A stretch of DNA of 64,000 nucleotides, from the NCBI RefSeq assembly GCF_009739515.1, contig NZ_CP046535.1, positions 868,001 to 932,000 on the forward strand, written 5' to 3'. The position numbers and the translations under genes are program-made. Shown here one piece after another: positions 1 to 10,671 of this stretch (positions within the stretch are counted from its first letter, which is position 1; the number at the start of each line of letters is the position of its first letter). Below the pieces are notes generated by a model. That model was not told the DNA's origin. It saw nothing but the letters and a program-made list of their open reading frames with translations, and did no database searches. The DNA comes from Sphingomonas profundi (GTDB lineage: Bacteria; Pseudomonadota; Alphaproteobacteria; Sphingomonadales; Sphingomonadaceae).

Positions 1-16
1 CTAGGGCTCTCCTCCC

Positions 17-1651
17 ATGACGCGGTTCATCTTCATCACCGGCGGCGTGGTCTCCTCGCTCGGCAAGGGCCTCATGGCGGCCAGCCTCGCCGCTCTCCTC
101 CAGGCGCGCGGCTATAGGGTCCGCATCCGCAAGTTCGATCCGTACCTCAACGTCGATCCCGGCACGATGTCGCCCTACCAGCATGGCGAGGTGTTCGTGA
201 CCGACGACGGGGCCGAGACCGATCTCGACCTCGGCCATTACGAGCGGTTCACCGGCGTGCCGGGCCGCCAGAGCGACAACGTCACGTCCGGCCGCATCTA
301 CCAGACGATCATCGCCAAGGAGCGGCGCGGCGACTATCTGGGCGCCACGGTGCAGGTGATCCCGCACGTGACGGACGCGATCAAGCAGTTCGCCCGCGCC
401 GATACCGACGATCTCGATTTCGTGCTGTGCGAGATCGGCGGCACCGTGGGCGACATCGAATCGCTGCCGTTCATGGAGGCGATCCGCCAGTTGCGGAACG
501 ATCTGGGCCGCAACGCCAGCGTGTTCGTGCACCTCACCCTGGTGCCCTATATCGCGGCGGCGGGCGAGCTGAAGACCAAGCCGACCCAGCACAGCGTGCG
601 CGACCTGACAGCGCTGGGCATCCAGCCCGACGTGCTCGTCTGCCGCTGCGACCGGCCGCTGCCGGAGGGCGAGCGCGCGAAGATCGCCCTGTTCTGCAAC
701 GTGCGCAAGGAGGCGGTGATCCCCGCGCTGGACGCGCGGACGATCTACGGCGTGCCGCTGCAATATCATGCCGAGGGACTGGACGCGGCGGTGCTGGACG
801 CCTTCTCCATTCCGCCCGGCCCCAGCCCGGACCTGCGGCGGTGGGACGACATACTCGACCGGCTCGGCAATCCCGAGGGCGAGGTGACGGTGGGTGTCGT
901 CGGCAAATATACCGGGCTGCTGGACGCCTACAAGTCGCTGCACGAGGCACTGGTGCACGGCGGCATCGCCAACCGGGTGAAGGTGAACATCCGCTGGCTG
1001 GATGCCGAGCTGTTCGAATCGGACGAGTCGGACGTGGCGGCGCAGCTGGAGCCGCTGCACGCGATCCTGGTGCCGGGCGGCTTCGGCGAGCGCGGATCGG
1101 AGGGCAAGATCGCCAGCGTCCGCTTCGCGCGGGAGCGGCGGGTGCCGTTCTTCGGCATCTGCCTGGGTATGCAGATGGCCTGCATCGAGGGCGCGCGCAA
1201 CACCGCCGGCATCGCCGCCGCCTCCACCACCGAGTTCGGCCCCACCACCGAGCCCGTCGTCGGCCTCATCACCGAGTGGGAGTCGGAGCGCGGGCGCGAG
1301 CTGCGATCGGTCGAGGGCGATCTTGGCGGCACGATGCGGCTGGGCGCCTATCCGGCGAAGCTGGCCGGCAACAGCCAGGTGCGCGGCATCTACGGCGCGG
1401 AGACGATCAGCGAGCGGCACCGCCACCGCTTCGAGGTGAACGTCCACTATCGCGCGGCGCTGGAGGAAGGCGGGCTCGTCTTCTCCGGCATGTCGCCCGA
1501 CGGCACCCTGCCGGAGATCGTCGAGCGGCCGGATCATCCCTGGTTCGTCGGCGTGCAGTTTCACCCGGAGCTGAAATCGAAGCCGTTCGATCCCCACCCG
1601 CTGTTCGCCAGCTTCATCGCGGCGGCGCTCAGGCAGAGCCGGCTGGTGTAG
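17..1651 (+). CDS. pyrG: CTP synthase
   Basis: Converts UTP to CTP using ATP and glutamine in the cytoplasm, the last step of de novo pyrimidine nucleotide synthesis. The 544 aa length is normal for the family. The N-terminal amidoligase domain (about residues 1-270) opens with [13 protein letters not shown], the ATP-binding loop. The C-terminal class I glutamine amidotransferase domain (about 290-540) has the nucleophile elbow GICLGMQ and the late FHPE triad segment. The ATG lies at the left edge of the window; its upstream promoter is mostly outside. Sphingomonads often place secG upstream and eno downstream, but the downstream neighbour here is a repeat and two small minus-strand genes. 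Identification is secure. Confidence 0.98.
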   Translation: MTRFIFITGGVVSSLGKGLMAASLAALLQARGYRVRIRKFDPYLNVDPGTMSPYQHGEVFVTDDGAETDLDLGHYERFTGVPGRQSDNVTSGRIYQTIIAKERRGDYLGATVQVIPHVTDAIKQFARADTDDLDFVLCEIGGTVGDIESLPFMEAIRQLRNDLGRNASVFVHLTLVPYIAAAGELKTKPTQHSVRDLTALGIQPDVLVCRCDRPLPEGERAKIALFCNVRKEAVIPALDARTIYGVPLQYHAEGLDAAVLDAFSIPPGPSPDLRRWDDILDRLGNPEGEVTVGVVGKYTGLLDAYKSLHEALVHGGIANRVKVNIRWLDAELFESDESDVAAQLEPLHAILVPGGFGERGSEGKIASVRFARERRVPFFGICLGMQMACIEGARNTAGIAAASTTEFGPTTEPVVGLITEWESERGRELRSVEGDLGGTMRLGAYPAKLAGNSQVRGIYGAETISERHRHRFEVNVHYRAALEEGGLVFSGMSPDGTLPEIVERPDHPWFVGVQFHPELKSKPFDPHPLFASFIAAALRQSRLV

Positions 1652-1658
1652 CGGGAAG

Positions 1659-1680
1659 GCGGCGTTCTTCGAGACGCCGC
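1659..1680 (+). terminator. Possible hairpin terminator after pyrG
   Basis: Seven-base perfect arms GCGGCGT and ACGCCGC around an eight-base loop, 8 bases after the pyrG stop codon. No T-run follows, so if it ends transcription it is not a classical intrinsic terminator. Confidence 0.3.
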
Positions 1681-1708
1681 TTCGCCAGTCCGGGTGTTCA
1701 GCAGGCCA

Positions 1709-1889
1709 GATCGACGCTGAGCTTTTCGCATGTCCGCTGATCCTGAGGAAGGGCTGAGCGGAGGCGAAGACCCGTCTCGAAGGACCAGTCATGCCCTTCG
1801 AGATGCCATTTCGACACGCTCAATAGGTCCTCAGGATGAGCGGTTTGCCCAGAATACGTGTAAGAATCGGCTTGGTTCGCTCAATGTCC
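1709..1889. repeat. Intergenic nested-palindrome repeat, copy 1 (family A)
   Basis: Copy of a roughly 180-base intergenic repeat also found at 19491-19679 (same orientation), 49661-49848 (opposite orientation) and in part at 53817-53925. It contains the arms TGATCCTGAGGA and TCCTCAGGATGA and an inner GTCTCGAAGGAC arm. This copy is more degraded than the 19491 copy. No coding potential is convincing inside it. Family A repeats here lie at the 3' ends of genes, where transcripts could fold them into long hairpins. Confidence 0.8.
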
Positions 1890-1934
1890 ATACGCTCTGA
1901 TCGACGTCGAGCGTTTCGCACGCTCCCGCCGGTG

Positions 1935-2183
1935 TCAGCGCGCGATGTCGGTCGGCGGAGGCGGAGCGTTGGCGATGGTGGGCGGACGAGCGTTGCCGAG
2001 GGCGACGGCGACCGGATCGTCGCTTGATCCGGCAGGGGCCGCGTGGCTCGCCGACGGAGCCTTGCCGCCGATGCCGGCCACGCTGTCGACGATCTCCGAC
2101 GCCATGAAGCAGACGCCTGCGGCCCACATGAGCGCCACCCAGCGGTTGCGGAAGATCGCGCTCGTGCGGAACGGGAAGAGCAT
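1935..2183 (-). CDS. Small membrane protein of unknown function
   Basis: 82 aa. Residues 1-12 are basic and aromatic, followed by one hydrophobic segment (about residues 14-32, WVALMWAAGVCFMASEIV), then a soluble tail rich in Ala and Pro. This suggests a single-pass inner-membrane protein with a short cytoplasmic N-terminus. I do not recognise a named family. It is convergent with pyrG across a repeat and sits just downstream of the small Pro-rich gene at 2225-2332, with which it may be co-transcribed. The membrane segment and codon use typical of this genome favour a real gene; function is unknown. Confidence 0.6.
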   Translation of the reverse strand: MLFPFRTSAIFRNRWVALMWAAGVCFMASEIVDSVAGIGGKAPSASHAAPAGSSDDPVAVALGNARPPTIANAPPPPTDIAR

Positions 2184-2224
2184 GCGGCCACCATAGGCCG
2201 CATGCGGTTAGCGGATCGTAAAGC

Positions 2225-2332
2225 TCAGACCGGGTCGGAGGGCGCGGCCGGGATCGGATCGGCCGGGGAAGGGATCGGCGGATCGACCGGCGCGTCGTTG
2301 GGCACTTCGGGCACGGGGGGCTGGCTGGCCAT
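2225..2332 (-). CDS. Tiny proline-rich protein (35 aa)
   Basis: A 35-codon reading frame starting MASQPPVPEVPND and ending PAAPSDPV, with 14 prolines. The ATG at 2332 is preceded by GCAGGAGA with a 7-base spacer, a good ribosome binding site and the reason for choosing this start over a longer in-frame version beginning near 2611. The longer N-terminal extension has no family resemblance and would run through a strong DNA hairpin. No function is inferred. It may be low-complexity coding or a false call. Confidence 0.4.
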   Translation of the reverse strand: MASQPPVPEVPNDAPVDPPIPSPADPIPAAPSDPV

Positions 2333-2736
2333 CGCATGATCTCCTGCTTGCGGGTGCCATGGGAAACGCAAGGGGACCGCCAAGGGTCCGGCGGTGTCCA
2401 CCAAGGCCAGAAAAGCCGAACGCCCGGATCGCATTTTGCGACCCGGGCGCCCGCATGACGAAAGCTCGTCAACCCCCAATAGTCGGCTCGGCGCCCGCAC
2501 GCTGCGTCCGTCCCCCCGAACGGTGCAGCGGGGCGCCGAGGCCTCCCCGAACCATGGCCTTGCGCCTGTGCTCGTGGCCATTCTGGTAGCTATGTTTCCG
2601 TTCCATGTCATGACGGATGTCGCGGGCTGCCGCCGAAATGGCGGGGCCTGTGCCTATTGCGCAACAGCCCTGCCGGTTGCCCCAAGGCACCCGCCAGCCT
2701 AGAGCGGCGCAACACCCAGAGGATCAACGAGCCGTT
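2333..2736. other. 404-base gene-poor region with strong hairpins, divergent between two genes
   Basis: No convincing protein gene. It must carry the proS promoter on the plus strand and that of the small genes on the minus strand. The most striking element is a near-perfect hairpin at 2421-2449: 13-base arms CGCCCGGATCGCA and TGCGACCCGGGCG with one mismatch and a TTT loop. A second stem-forming stretch lies at about 2370-2396 (GGACCGCC paired to GGCGGTGTCC). No T-tract follows either. The region could hold a small structured RNA, but it does not match tmRNA, SRP RNA or RNase P signatures that I can recognise. Confidence 0.45.
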
Positions 2737-4050
2737 ATGCGTCTTTCCCGCCACTTCCTGCCCGTGATGAAGGAGTCGCCGGCCGACGCGCAGATCGTCA
2801 GCCACAAGCTGATGCTGCGCGCGGGCATGATCCGCCAGACCGCCGCCGGCATCTACGCCTGGCTGCCGCTGGGGCATCGCGTGCTGCGCAGGATCGAGCA
2901 GATCGTGCGCGAGGAGCAGGACAAGGCGGGCGCGATCGAGCTGCTGATGCCGACGCTGCAATCGGCCGATCTCTGGCGCCAGTCCGGCCGCTACGACGCC
3001 TACGGGCCGGAGATGCTGCGCATCACCGACCGGCACGAGCGCGAGATGCTCTACGGGCCGACCAACGAGGAGATGATCACCGCCCTGTTCCGCGACGGCG
3101 CGCGCAGCTATCGCGACCTGCCGCGCACGCTCTACCACATCCAGTGGAAGTTCCGCGACGAGGTGCGGCCCCGCTTCGGCGTGATGCGCGGGCGCGAGTT
3201 CCTGATGAAGGACGCCTACTCGTTCGATCTGGACGAGGCGGGCGCGCGCCACAGCTACAACCGCATGTTCGTGGCCTATCTGCGCACCTATGCCCGGCTG
3301 GGCCTGCGCGCGATCCCGATGCAGGCCGATACCGGCCCGATCGGCGGCGACCTTTCCCACGAGTTCATCGTGCTGGCGCCGACCGGCGAGAGCGAGGTGT
3401 TCTATCACGCGAACTGGGAGCGGGACCGGCTGCTGCAGGTGGATGCCGACGACGCGGCGGCGCTGCAGACCTTCGTCTCCGGCCTCACCGCCGATTACGC
3501 CGCCACCGACGAGAAGCGCGATCCGGAGCGGGAGGCGGCGGCGGGCGAGGCGCTGAAACAGTCGCGCGGCATCGAGGTGGGACACATCTTCTACTTTGGC
3601 ACCAAATATTCGGCCGCGATGGGCCTGAAGGTGCAGGGGCCGGAGGGGGCCGAGGTGATCCCGCAGATGGGCAGCTACGGCATCGGCGTATCGCGGCTGG
3701 TGGGCGCCATCATCGAGGCGAGCCACGACGATCGCGGCATCGTCTGGCCCGAGTCGGTCGCGCCGTACAAGGTGGGCCTCATCAACATGCGTGCGGACGA
3801 CGCGGCCTGCACCGCCGCCGCCGACGATCTCTACGCGAAGCTCTCGGCGGCAGGCGTGGAGGTGCTGTACGACGATCGCGACGAGCGCGGCGGCGCCAAG
3901 TTCGCGACGATGGACCTGATCGGCCTGCCCTGGCAGATCGTGATCGGCCCCAAGGGGCTGGAGCGGGGCGTTGTGGAGCTGAAGAACCGCGCCACCGGCG
4001 AGAAGGTGGAGATCGCCGCCGACGAGGCGCTGACGAGGATGGCGGGGTGA
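2737..4050 (+). CDS. proS: Prolyl-tRNA synthetase (short alphaproteobacterial form)
   Basis: Charges tRNA-Pro with proline in the cytoplasm. The 437 aa protein is the compact form found in alphaproteobacteria, lacking the large editing insertion of the E. coli enzyme. The class II catalytic core has motif 2 around [21 protein letters not shown] and motif 3 around [14 protein letters not shown]; the C-terminal anticodon-binding domain begins near residue 340. The start at 2737 ([10 protein letters not shown]) is chosen because homologues begin here; the frame is open further upstream but that part shows no conservation pattern. Its stop overlaps the start of lolC by 3 bases. Confidence 0.97.
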   Translation: MRLSRHFLPVMKESPADAQIVSHKLMLRAGMIRQTAAGIYAWLPLGHRVLRRIEQIVREEQDKAGAIELLMPTLQSADLWRQSGRYDAYGPEMLRITDRHEREMLYGPTNEEMITALFRDGARSYRDLPRTLYHIQWKFRDEVRPRFGVMRGREFLMKDAYSFDLDEAGARHSYNRMFVAYLRTYARLGLRAIPMQADTGPIGGDLSHEFIVLAPTGESEVFYHANWERDRLLQVDADDAAALQTFVSGLTADYAATDEKRDPEREAAAGEALKQSRGIEVGHIFYFGTKYSAAMGLKVQGPEGAEVIPQMGSYGIGVSRLVGAIIEASHDDRGIVWPESVAPYKVGLINMRADDAACTAAADDLYAKLSAAGVEVLYDDRDERGGAKFATMDLIGLPWQIVIGPKGLERGVVELKNRATGEKVEIAADEALTRMAG

Positions 4051-5297
4051 TCCTCTCCTCCTACGAACGCATGATCGCCCGGCGCTATCTGCTGCCGGGC
4101 AAGGGCGAGGGGTTCATCTTCCTCGTCGCCTCGATCAGCCTGGTGGCGGTGATGCTGGGGGTCGCCGCGCTCATCATCGTCATGTCGGTGATGAACGGCT
4201 TCCGTGCCGAGCTGTTCGACAAGATCATCGGGCTGAACGGCCACGCCGTGGTGCAGGGCTATGGCGGCCGCCTGCCCGACTGGCAGGATATCGTCCGCAC
4301 CGCCCGCGCCACCCCCGGCATCACCAAGGCGACGCCGCTGATCGAACAGCCGCTGATGGCCAGCTACGAGGGCCGGGTGGAGGGCGTGCTGGTGCGCGGC
4401 ATGCTGCCGGAGGACATCCGCGCCAACCGCACGATCCAGGAGAAGGTGGTCGCCGGCAACATGGCCGACGTGACGCCCGGCAGCGGCCGGGTGGCGATCG
4501 GCGCGCGGCTTGCCGAGGCGCTGGGCGCGAACGTGGGCGGGCAGATCAGCCTCATCAGCCCGCAGGGGCAGACGACGCCGTTCGGCACCGTGCCGCGCAT
4601 CGTCAGCTACACGGTGGCGGCGATCTTTGAGGTGGGCGTCTACGACTATGACAAGTCGTTCGTCATCATGCCGATCGCCGACGCGCAGACGCTGCTGATG
4701 CTGGGCGACGCGGTGGGCATGGTGGAGATCGAGACGGTGGACGCGGACCGGGTGGCGACGATCCTGCCGCCGCTGGCGGACAAGGTGGGCAAATCCGGCG
4801 TCGTCACCGACTGGCGATCGATGAACGCATCCCTGTTCGAGGCGCTGGCGGTGGAGCGGGTAGCGATGTTCGTCGTGCTCTCGCTCATCATCCTCGTCGC
4901 GGTGTTCAACATCCTCTCGTCGCTGATCATGCTGGTGCGCGCCAAGACCCGCGACATCGCCATCCTGCGGACGATGGGGGCGTCCCGCTCCGCCATGGTG
5001 AAGATCTTCATGACGGTGGGGGTGACGATCGGCGCGCTGGGCACCGCCGCGGGCATCGTGCTGGCGTTCGTCTTCCTGTTCTTCCGCCAATCGGTGGTGA
5101 ACGCCATCCAGTTCCTCACCGGGCAGAATCTGTGGGATCCCTCGATCCGCTTCCTCACCGAGCTGCCGGCCAAAACCGATCCGTTCGAGGTGCTGGCGAT
5201 CGTGGCGCTGGCGATCGGCTCCGCCTTCCTGTTCACGCTCTATCCGGCGTTCAAGGCGGCGAACACCGATCCGGTGCAGGTGCTGCGCTATGAGTGA
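4047..5297 (+). CDS. lolC: Lipoprotein-releasing ABC transporter permease LolC/LolF
   Basis: Inner-membrane permease that extracts mature lipoproteins and hands them to the LolA carrier. 416 aa, with one N-terminal membrane segment (about residues 21-47), a large periplasmic domain (about 50-260) and three C-terminal segments (about 268-295, 315-345, 375-395): the MacB/FtsX topology. It starts at GTG 4047, inside the GTGA overlap with the proS stop, implying translational coupling. Only one permease gene is present next to lolD, so it is probably the LolF-type protein that acts as a homodimer in place of separate LolC and LolE subunits; that last point is inference. Confidence 0.92.
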   Translation: MILSSYERMIARRYLLPGKGEGFIFLVASISLVAVMLGVAALIIVMSVMNGFRAELFDKIIGLNGHAVVQGYGGRLPDWQDIVRTARATPGITKATPLIEQPLMASYEGRVEGVLVRGMLPEDIRANRTIQEKVVAGNMADVTPGSGRVAIGARLAEALGANVGGQISLISPQGQTTPFGTVPRIVSYTVAAIFEVGVYDYDKSFVIMPIADAQTLLMLGDAVGMVEIETVDADRVATILPPLADKVGKSGVVTDWRSMNASLFEALAVERVAMFVVLSLIILVAVFNILSSLIMLVRAKTRDIAILRTMGASRSAMVKIFMTVGVTIGALGTAAGIVLAFVFLFFRQSVVNAIQFLTGQNLWDPSIRFLTELPAKTDPFEVLAIVALAIGSAFLFTLYPAFKAANTDPVQVLRYE

Positions 5298-5976
5298 GCG
5301 CGGCGCCGGCGACGTGCTGGCCGTGACCGGGCTGTGCCGCAGCTTCCGCCAGGGCGAGACGGTGATCGAGGTGCTGCGCGGCGTGGACCTGCACGTGGGC
5401 GCGGGCGAGATCGTGGCACTGCTCGGGCCGTCCGGCTCCGGCAAGTCGACGATGTTGCAGGCGGTGGGGCTGCTGGAGGGCGGGTTCGAGGGTTCGATCC
5501 GCATCGCCGGCGAGGAAGCCGCGCGCCTGGACAATGACGGGCGGACACGGGTGCGGCGCGACGCGCTGGGCTTCGTCTACCAGTTCCACCACCTGCTGCC
5601 CGATTTCTCGGCCGCCGAGAATGTCGTGCTGCCGCAGCTGATCCGCGGCGCCGGGCGGCCGGATGCGGAGGCGCGGGCGGCGTCGCTGCTGGGCGCGCTG
5701 GGCCTGGCGCACCGGCTGACGCATCGGCCGGCGCAGCTTTCCGGCGGCGAGCAGCAGCGCGTGGCGGTGGCGCGCGCGCTGGCCAATGCGCCGAAGCTGG
5801 TGCTGGCCGACGAGCCGACCGGCAATCTGGACGAGGCGACGGCCGACGTGGTGCTGGCGGAGTTCCTGCGGCTGGTGCGCGGCGAGGGCAGCGCGGCCCT
5901 GGTCGCGACGCACAATGAGCGGCTGGCGGCCAAGATGGACCGCGTCGTGCGGCTGCACGAGGGGCGGCTGGGGTAA
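5290..5976 (+). CDS. lolD: Lipoprotein-releasing ABC transporter ATPase LolD
   Basis: Cytoplasmic ATPase that powers lipoprotein release with the permease encoded just upstream. 228 aa, normal for LolD. Walker A is GPSGSGKST (about residues 45-53), signature LSGGEQQR, Walker [16 protein letters not shown] and the switch histidine in ATHNE. The ATG at 5290 lies inside lolC (8-base overlap), so the two subunits are translationally coupled. The proS-lolC-lolD order is common in sphingomonads. Confidence 0.96.
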   Translation: MSERGAGDVLAVTGLCRSFRQGETVIEVLRGVDLHVGAGEIVALLGPSGSGKSTMLQAVGLLEGGFEGSIRIAGEEAARLDNDGRTRVRRDALGFVYQFHHLLPDFSAAENVVLPQLIRGAGRPDAEARAASLLGALGLAHRLTHRPAQLSGGEQQRVAVARALANAPKLVLADEPTGNLDEATADVVLAEFLRLVRGEGSAALVATHNERLAAKMDRVVRLHEGRLG

Positions 5977-5983
5977 TTTCTAC

Positions 5984-6113
5984 CTCGCCCGCCCCGAGGG
6001 GGGGGGCGAGCAGAACATCATGGAGGGGGAGCGCGGCACGCGCCAAGGCAGCGTGTGTCGCGCTCCCCCTCCACCATCCTGCGGATGGTCCCCCTTTCCG
6101 TGCCGGGGAGGAA
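5984..6113. repeat. GC-rich palindrome plus family C intergenic repeat, copy 1
   Basis: Just after lolD a long inverted repeat (CTCGCCC at 5984-5990, GGGCGAG at 6004-6010, with C and G runs between) could form a hairpin without a T-tract. It is followed at 6061-6113 by a repeat containing CTCCACCAT, a short variable loop, GGTCCCCC and TGCCGGGGAG, which recurs at 51637-51682. No coding content is evident between 5977 and 6182. Confidence 0.65.
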
Positions 6114-6182
6114 TGGTGGCTGCTCCGGTCTTCGCTTGGCCTCTCTCCACGAAAGCGGTTCGAGGCTTTCGATCGGACGGAT

Positions 6183-6712
6183 CTAGCGGCAGCGGACGTT
6201 CTGGTTGTTCTGCTCCACCGATCGGCCGAGGAGGGCGCCCAGGGCGCCGCCGATCAGGGTGCCGCCGGTGCGGTGGCGGCCGCCGTCCAGCACGTTGCCT
6301 AGGATGCCGCGCCGGCGGCGCCGATGATGAGGCCGGTCGTGCCGTCCGTGCGCTGGCAGTAATAGCGTCCGTCCGACCCGCGATAGACCTGGTCGTTCGA
6401 CGACAGCACCCGCTCGCGGTAGCGCGGATCGTCGCGATAGTCGCGCGCGGCATCATAGTCGGTGGCGAAGCGATCGTCGTCGACGCCGGGCGGCGGGGGC
6501 GGCGGCGCGCTGCCGTAGCGGCCCGGCCCGCCGCGATCGCGCGCGCGGGCGTCGTAGTAGAGGTCGCGTTCCTGATAATAGCGGTCCGTCTCCGCCCGGT
6601 AGCGGGACTGGGCCGCATCCCAGCGCCGCTGATCGGCCGCGTTCTGCGCGAGCAGGGGGGAGGAGAGGGCGGGCACTGCCACCAGCGCCAGCGCCAAGAG
6701 CCGGGTCTTCAT
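6183..6712 (-). pseudogene. Glycine-zipper 2TM envelope protein, frameshifted
   Basis: Starts MKTRLLALALVAVPALSSPLLAQ, a clear Sec signal peptide, with GGAGA 8 bases before the ATG. A Tyr/Asp/Arg-rich middle (many RYRAETDRYYQ-like segments) is followed by the family-typical DGRYYCQRTDGTTGLIIGAA. The frame then hits a stop at 6299-6301. Shifting frame there restores ILGNVLDGGRHRTGG, GTLIGGALGALLGRS and VRCR, ending at 6183-6185, which is exactly the expected glycine-zipper C-terminus. A single missing G near 6305 explains it. Either a recent null mutation or a sequencing error in a GC-rich run; if intact, it would encode an outer-envelope or periplasmic protein of unknown role. Confidence 0.85.
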
Positions 6713-6855
6713 CGTCATTGTCTCCAGCAATGGCCGCGCCTGGCGGCGTGGCCCCGGCGCATCGATCGGCGCCAGCGGCTTAACCGCCGGTGAGCGGAGC
6801 GGTTGCCGGCCGATCATGATGCTCTTGTCATGCCGCCGTCAGGATCGCGACAGCC

Positions 6856-7302
6856 TCAGCCGCGCGGCCAGAACGCGCTTGCGGTGAAGGAGAGGACGGC
6901 GTCGCCATCCTGGTTGATCGTGCGCGTGCGCGAGGTGACGACGCCGCGATCGGGCCGGCTGGCGAGCGGGCGCATCGCCAGCACCTCCGCCTCCACCGAG
7001 AGGATGTCGCCGGGAAAGACGGGCTTCAGGAAACGCATCTCGTCCACCCCCGGCGAGCCGAGCGAGGTGCCGCCGAGCGCCTGCCAGCGATCGACCATCA
7101 TCCGCATCGTCATCGCGGCGGTATGCCAGCCGCTGGCGGCGAGGCGGCCGAAGATCGGGTTGGCCGCCGCCGCCGCATCGTCGAGGTGGAAGGGCTGCGG
7201 ATCGTAGGCGGCGGCGAACGCCAGCACCTCCTCGCGCGAGACGGCGTAGGCGCCGAAGCGATCGACCTGGCCGACGACGAAATCCTCGAAGCGGATCGGC
7301 AT
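6856..7302 (-). CDS. MaoC-family (R)-hydratase/dehydratase
   Basis: 148 aa single hot-dog domain protein. The hydratase signature is visible as AAYDPQPFHLDDAAA (about residues 30-44), carrying the Asp and His expected in MaoC enoyl-CoA hydratases, followed by GRLAASGWHTAAM. Such proteins act on acyl-CoA thioesters in the cytoplasm; the substrate cannot be read from the sequence. The start at 7302 gives MPIRFEDFVVGQ, typical of the family. It lies 8 bases after the ychF stop and is probably in the same transcript. Confidence 0.88.
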   Translation of the reverse strand: MPIRFEDFVVGQVDRFGAYAVSREEVLAFAAAYDPQPFHLDDAAAAANPIFGRLAASGWHTAAMTMRMMVDRWQALGGTSLGSPGVDEMRFLKPVFPGDILSVEAEVLAMRPLASRPDRGVVTSRTRTINQDGDAVLSFTASAFWPRG

Positions 7303-7310
7303 GCCGCCGA

Positions 7311-8411
<1,101 letters not shown>

Positions 8412-8592
8412 CGTTCCATCCCACAGTGCAAGGATCGGCCCCGATAGGCCGAATGGCGGCGCGATGCCAGTGGCGGCGGCGGCGCGGCCCGTGGCGCCGC
8501 ACCCGCGCGCTCTGGTCCGGAACCGAGCGGTCTTTTGCGCCGCAGCATCGGCGGCCGCCTAGAAGATCGCGGAGTAGCGCAGGGAGGATGGC

Positions 8593-9747
8593 GTGGCGGC
8601 ACGGATCGTGATCTTCGTGAACGGCGACTTCACCGCCCCGGAAAGCGGATCCCACATTCGTTTCGCCGATCAGATCGCCTGCGTGGCGCGCCACTTCGCC
8701 GACGTCTCGGTCTATTCCTATCGCGAGCATGACGTGGCGCCGTGGACGGAGGCGGCGCAGCAACGCTTCGCCGCGCAATTCCCCGGGGTGACGCTGATCC
8801 TTGAGCCCGGCGGCCGGCCGGTGCGGCTTGCCATGCGGGCGAAGAACCTGGCGCTGATGGCGATGCCGCACCGCGCGAGGGCGATCGCGGCCGCGTCGCG
8901 CCACGGCGCCACGCCGCTGCTGCGGGCGCTGGTGCGCGATCCGCGAACCGTCTTCCTCGTCAACTTCACCGACGGGCTGACCGAGCTGAACGGCGTGCCG
9001 CTGGAGCGCGCGATCGTCGACACGATCGACATCAAGTTCGTGCGCTACGCCAAGCTGCGCGGCCTCTCCCTGTTCGGCGCGAAGGCGCTGCTGCGGATGC
9101 GATCGGAACTGGGCCTGCTCTCGCAGGTGCGCGGGCTGATCGCGATCTCGCAGGCGGAGGCGCAGGCGTTCCGCATCCTGCTGCCGACGACCGAGACCTT
9201 CTACGTGCCGCGCTACACCGCGCCGGACATCGCGATCGATCGCGACGTGCCCCGCACGATCGACATCCTCTTCGTGGGATCGCTGAACCGCTACAATGTC
9301 GAGGGGCTTGCCGGCTGGCTGGCGGAGAACCGCGCGTGGCTGGCGCCGTTCAAGATCGCGGTGGCCGGCAAGGTGTGCGACGCGCCGGAGCTGCGGGCGC
9401 TGGCGCGGGACTGGCCGGCGCTGGCGCTGATGGGCTTCGTCGACGAGCTCTCGGGCGTCTATGCGCGGGCCGCTCTGGTGGTGTCGCCGGTGGAGGGCAC
9501 CGGGCTGAACATCAAGGTGATGGAGGCGCTGGCGCATGGCAAGCCGGTGCTCGCCTCGCGCCACTCGCTGGCCGCGCTGCCGCCGGGCGCCGAGGCGTGC
9601 GCCTTCCCGATCACGCGCGACGGCGTGGAAGCGATGCTCGCCGATCCCGCACGGCGGGGCGCGGCGGAGGTGGCGGCGGCGGCCTATGGCCGGGCGATGG
9701 CGCAGTCCGGCGACCTGCCGGCGCTGCTGGGCGCGCTTCAGCGATAG
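8593..9747 (+). CDS. Glycosyltransferase, GT4-like
   Basis: 384 aa. The C-terminal half has the GT-B nucleotide-sugar binding fold: VGSLNRYNVEGLAGWL (about residue 222 on), the AGKVCDAPEL strand and the donor-site region SPVEGTGLNIKVMEALAHGKPVLAS (described from about residues 299-323). Probably a cytoplasmic or membrane-peripheral transferase adding a sugar to a polysaccharide or lipid; acceptor and donor are unknown. The start is GTG 8593, set by AGGGAGG 5 bases upstream; an ATG at 8588 is out of frame. The 3' end overlaps the convergent gene at 9738 by 10 bases. Confidence 0.85.
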   Translation: MAARIVIFVNGDFTAPESGSHIRFADQIACVARHFADVSVYSYREHDVAPWTEAAQQRFAAQFPGVTLILEPGGRPVRLAMRAKNLALMAMPHRARAIAAASRHGATPLLRALVRDPRTVFLVNFTDGLTELNGVPLERAIVDTIDIKFVRYAKLRGLSLFGAKALLRMRSELGLLSQVRGLIAISQAEAQAFRILLPTTETFYVPRYTAPDIAIDRDVPRTIDILFVGSLNRYNVEGLAGWLAENRAWLAPFKIAVAGKVCDAPELRALARDWPALALMGFVDELSGVYARAALVVSPVEGTGLNIKVMEALAHGKPVLASRHSLAALPPGAEACAFPITRDGVEAMLADPARRGAAEVAAAAYGRAMAQSGDLPALLGALQR

Positions 9748-10340
9748 TTGAAGCTCACGCTGATCCGCTCCTCCCGGCCCGTACCGGCGATCACCTCGTG
9801 GCGCAGCCAGCTTTCCCACAGCAGCAGCGTGCCGGGGCGCGGGGCGACCTTGACGAACCGGTGCAGCTCGTCCGGGGCATCCTCCAGCAAGGTGGGCGCG
9901 GCCATCATCAGCGGCAGGCGGGGATCCTCCAGCCGCAGCGCACCGGCGCCTTCCGGCACGACGACGTAGACGGTGCCGGACACGACGCTGTGCGGGTGGA
10001 TGTGGCCACCGTGCGCGCCACCCGGCTTCAGGACGTTGACCCACAGGCTGTCCAGCTTCAGCCGCCGGCCGCCGAGATCGAAGGCGCAATCGCCGGCAAA
10101 GGCCGCGACGTGGCGGGCGAGGCGGCGGACGAGATCGGCGAAGCGCGGATCGCGTTGCGGCAGGTCGGCCAGCGAGGCGTAGCTGGTATAGCCGCGATAG
10201 CCGTGATCGCGCGACCAGGCACGGCCGGCGCGATCCTCGGCTGCCAGGGCGCGGCAGGCATCGGCCAGCTCGGCGAGGAAGGCGGGCTCGTCGATGCGAT
10301 CTTCGTAGAGGCGGGTGACGAACAGGCTGCGGCTGGGCAT
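9738..10340 (-). CDS. 2OG-Fe(II) oxygenase-like protein (TIGR02466 family)
   Basis: 200 aa. The protein starts MPSRSLFVTRLYEDRI and has WVNVLKPGGAHGGHIHPHSVVSG, a cupin-type metal site with clustered histidines, then LLLWESWLRHEV with the distal His and the ending ERISVSFNYR, where the Arg would bind 2-oxoglutarate. This fits the TIGR02466/2OG-FeII_Oxy_5 family. Reaction and substrate are unknown. It is convergent with, and overlaps by 10 bases, the glycosyltransferase gene, so the two are probably not co-regulated. Confidence 0.82.
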   Translation of the reverse strand: MPSRSLFVTRLYEDRIDEPAFLAELADACRALAAEDRAGRAWSRDHGYRGYTSYASLADLPQRDPRFADLVRRLARHVAAFAGDCAFDLGGRRLKLDSLWVNVLKPGGAHGGHIHPHSVVSGTVYVVVPEGAGALRLEDPRLPLMMAAPTLLEDAPDELHRFVKVAPRPGTLLLWESWLRHEVIAGTGREERISVSFNYR

Positions 10341-10467
10341 GCGGATCCTCCGGCGACGGTCGGGCGATAGGCGCGCCCGCGGTGGAGCGCCAGTGCGGCG
10401 GGGCGGGCGGCGGAACGGGGCGGTGCGGGCTTCGTTATCCCGTCACCATCCGCCAAGGAGACGTGAC

Positions 10468-10653
10468 ATGACCCAGCAGACCGGTGGCGATACCGACCAG
10501 GAAGCCGAGACCACGCTGCCGCTGACGCCCGAGGAGGTCGCCCGCCGCCGCGCGCGCGAGCTTGCGAGCGACAATGGCGATGCGAGCCATCAGGGCGGCG
10601 CCGGCGCGCAGGGCGGCCAGGCGGACTTCGGACTGCCCAAGAACTTCAGCTGA
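10468..10653 (+). CDS. Small hydrophilic protein of unknown function
   Basis: 61 aa, beginning MTQQTGGDTDQEAETTLPLTPEEVARRRARELAS in short pieces: an acidic N-terminus, a charged helix (EEVARRRAREL) and a Gly/Gln/Ala-rich tail. The ATG at 10468 has AAGGAG 8 bases upstream, a strong ribosome binding site, which decides this start. No membrane segment or signal. No recognised family. It stands alone between two minus-strand genes. Confidence 0.6.
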   Translation: MTQQTGGDTDQEAETTLPLTPEEVARRRARELASDNGDASHQGGAGAQGGQADFGLPKNFS

Positions 10654-10671
10654 TCGGGACCGAAGCCGCCG

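Noticed and set aside
2225-2611. Longer version of the small Pro-rich protein
   Set aside because: The extra N-terminus runs through a strong hairpin and lacks a family match; the ATG at 2332 has a much better ribosome binding site.
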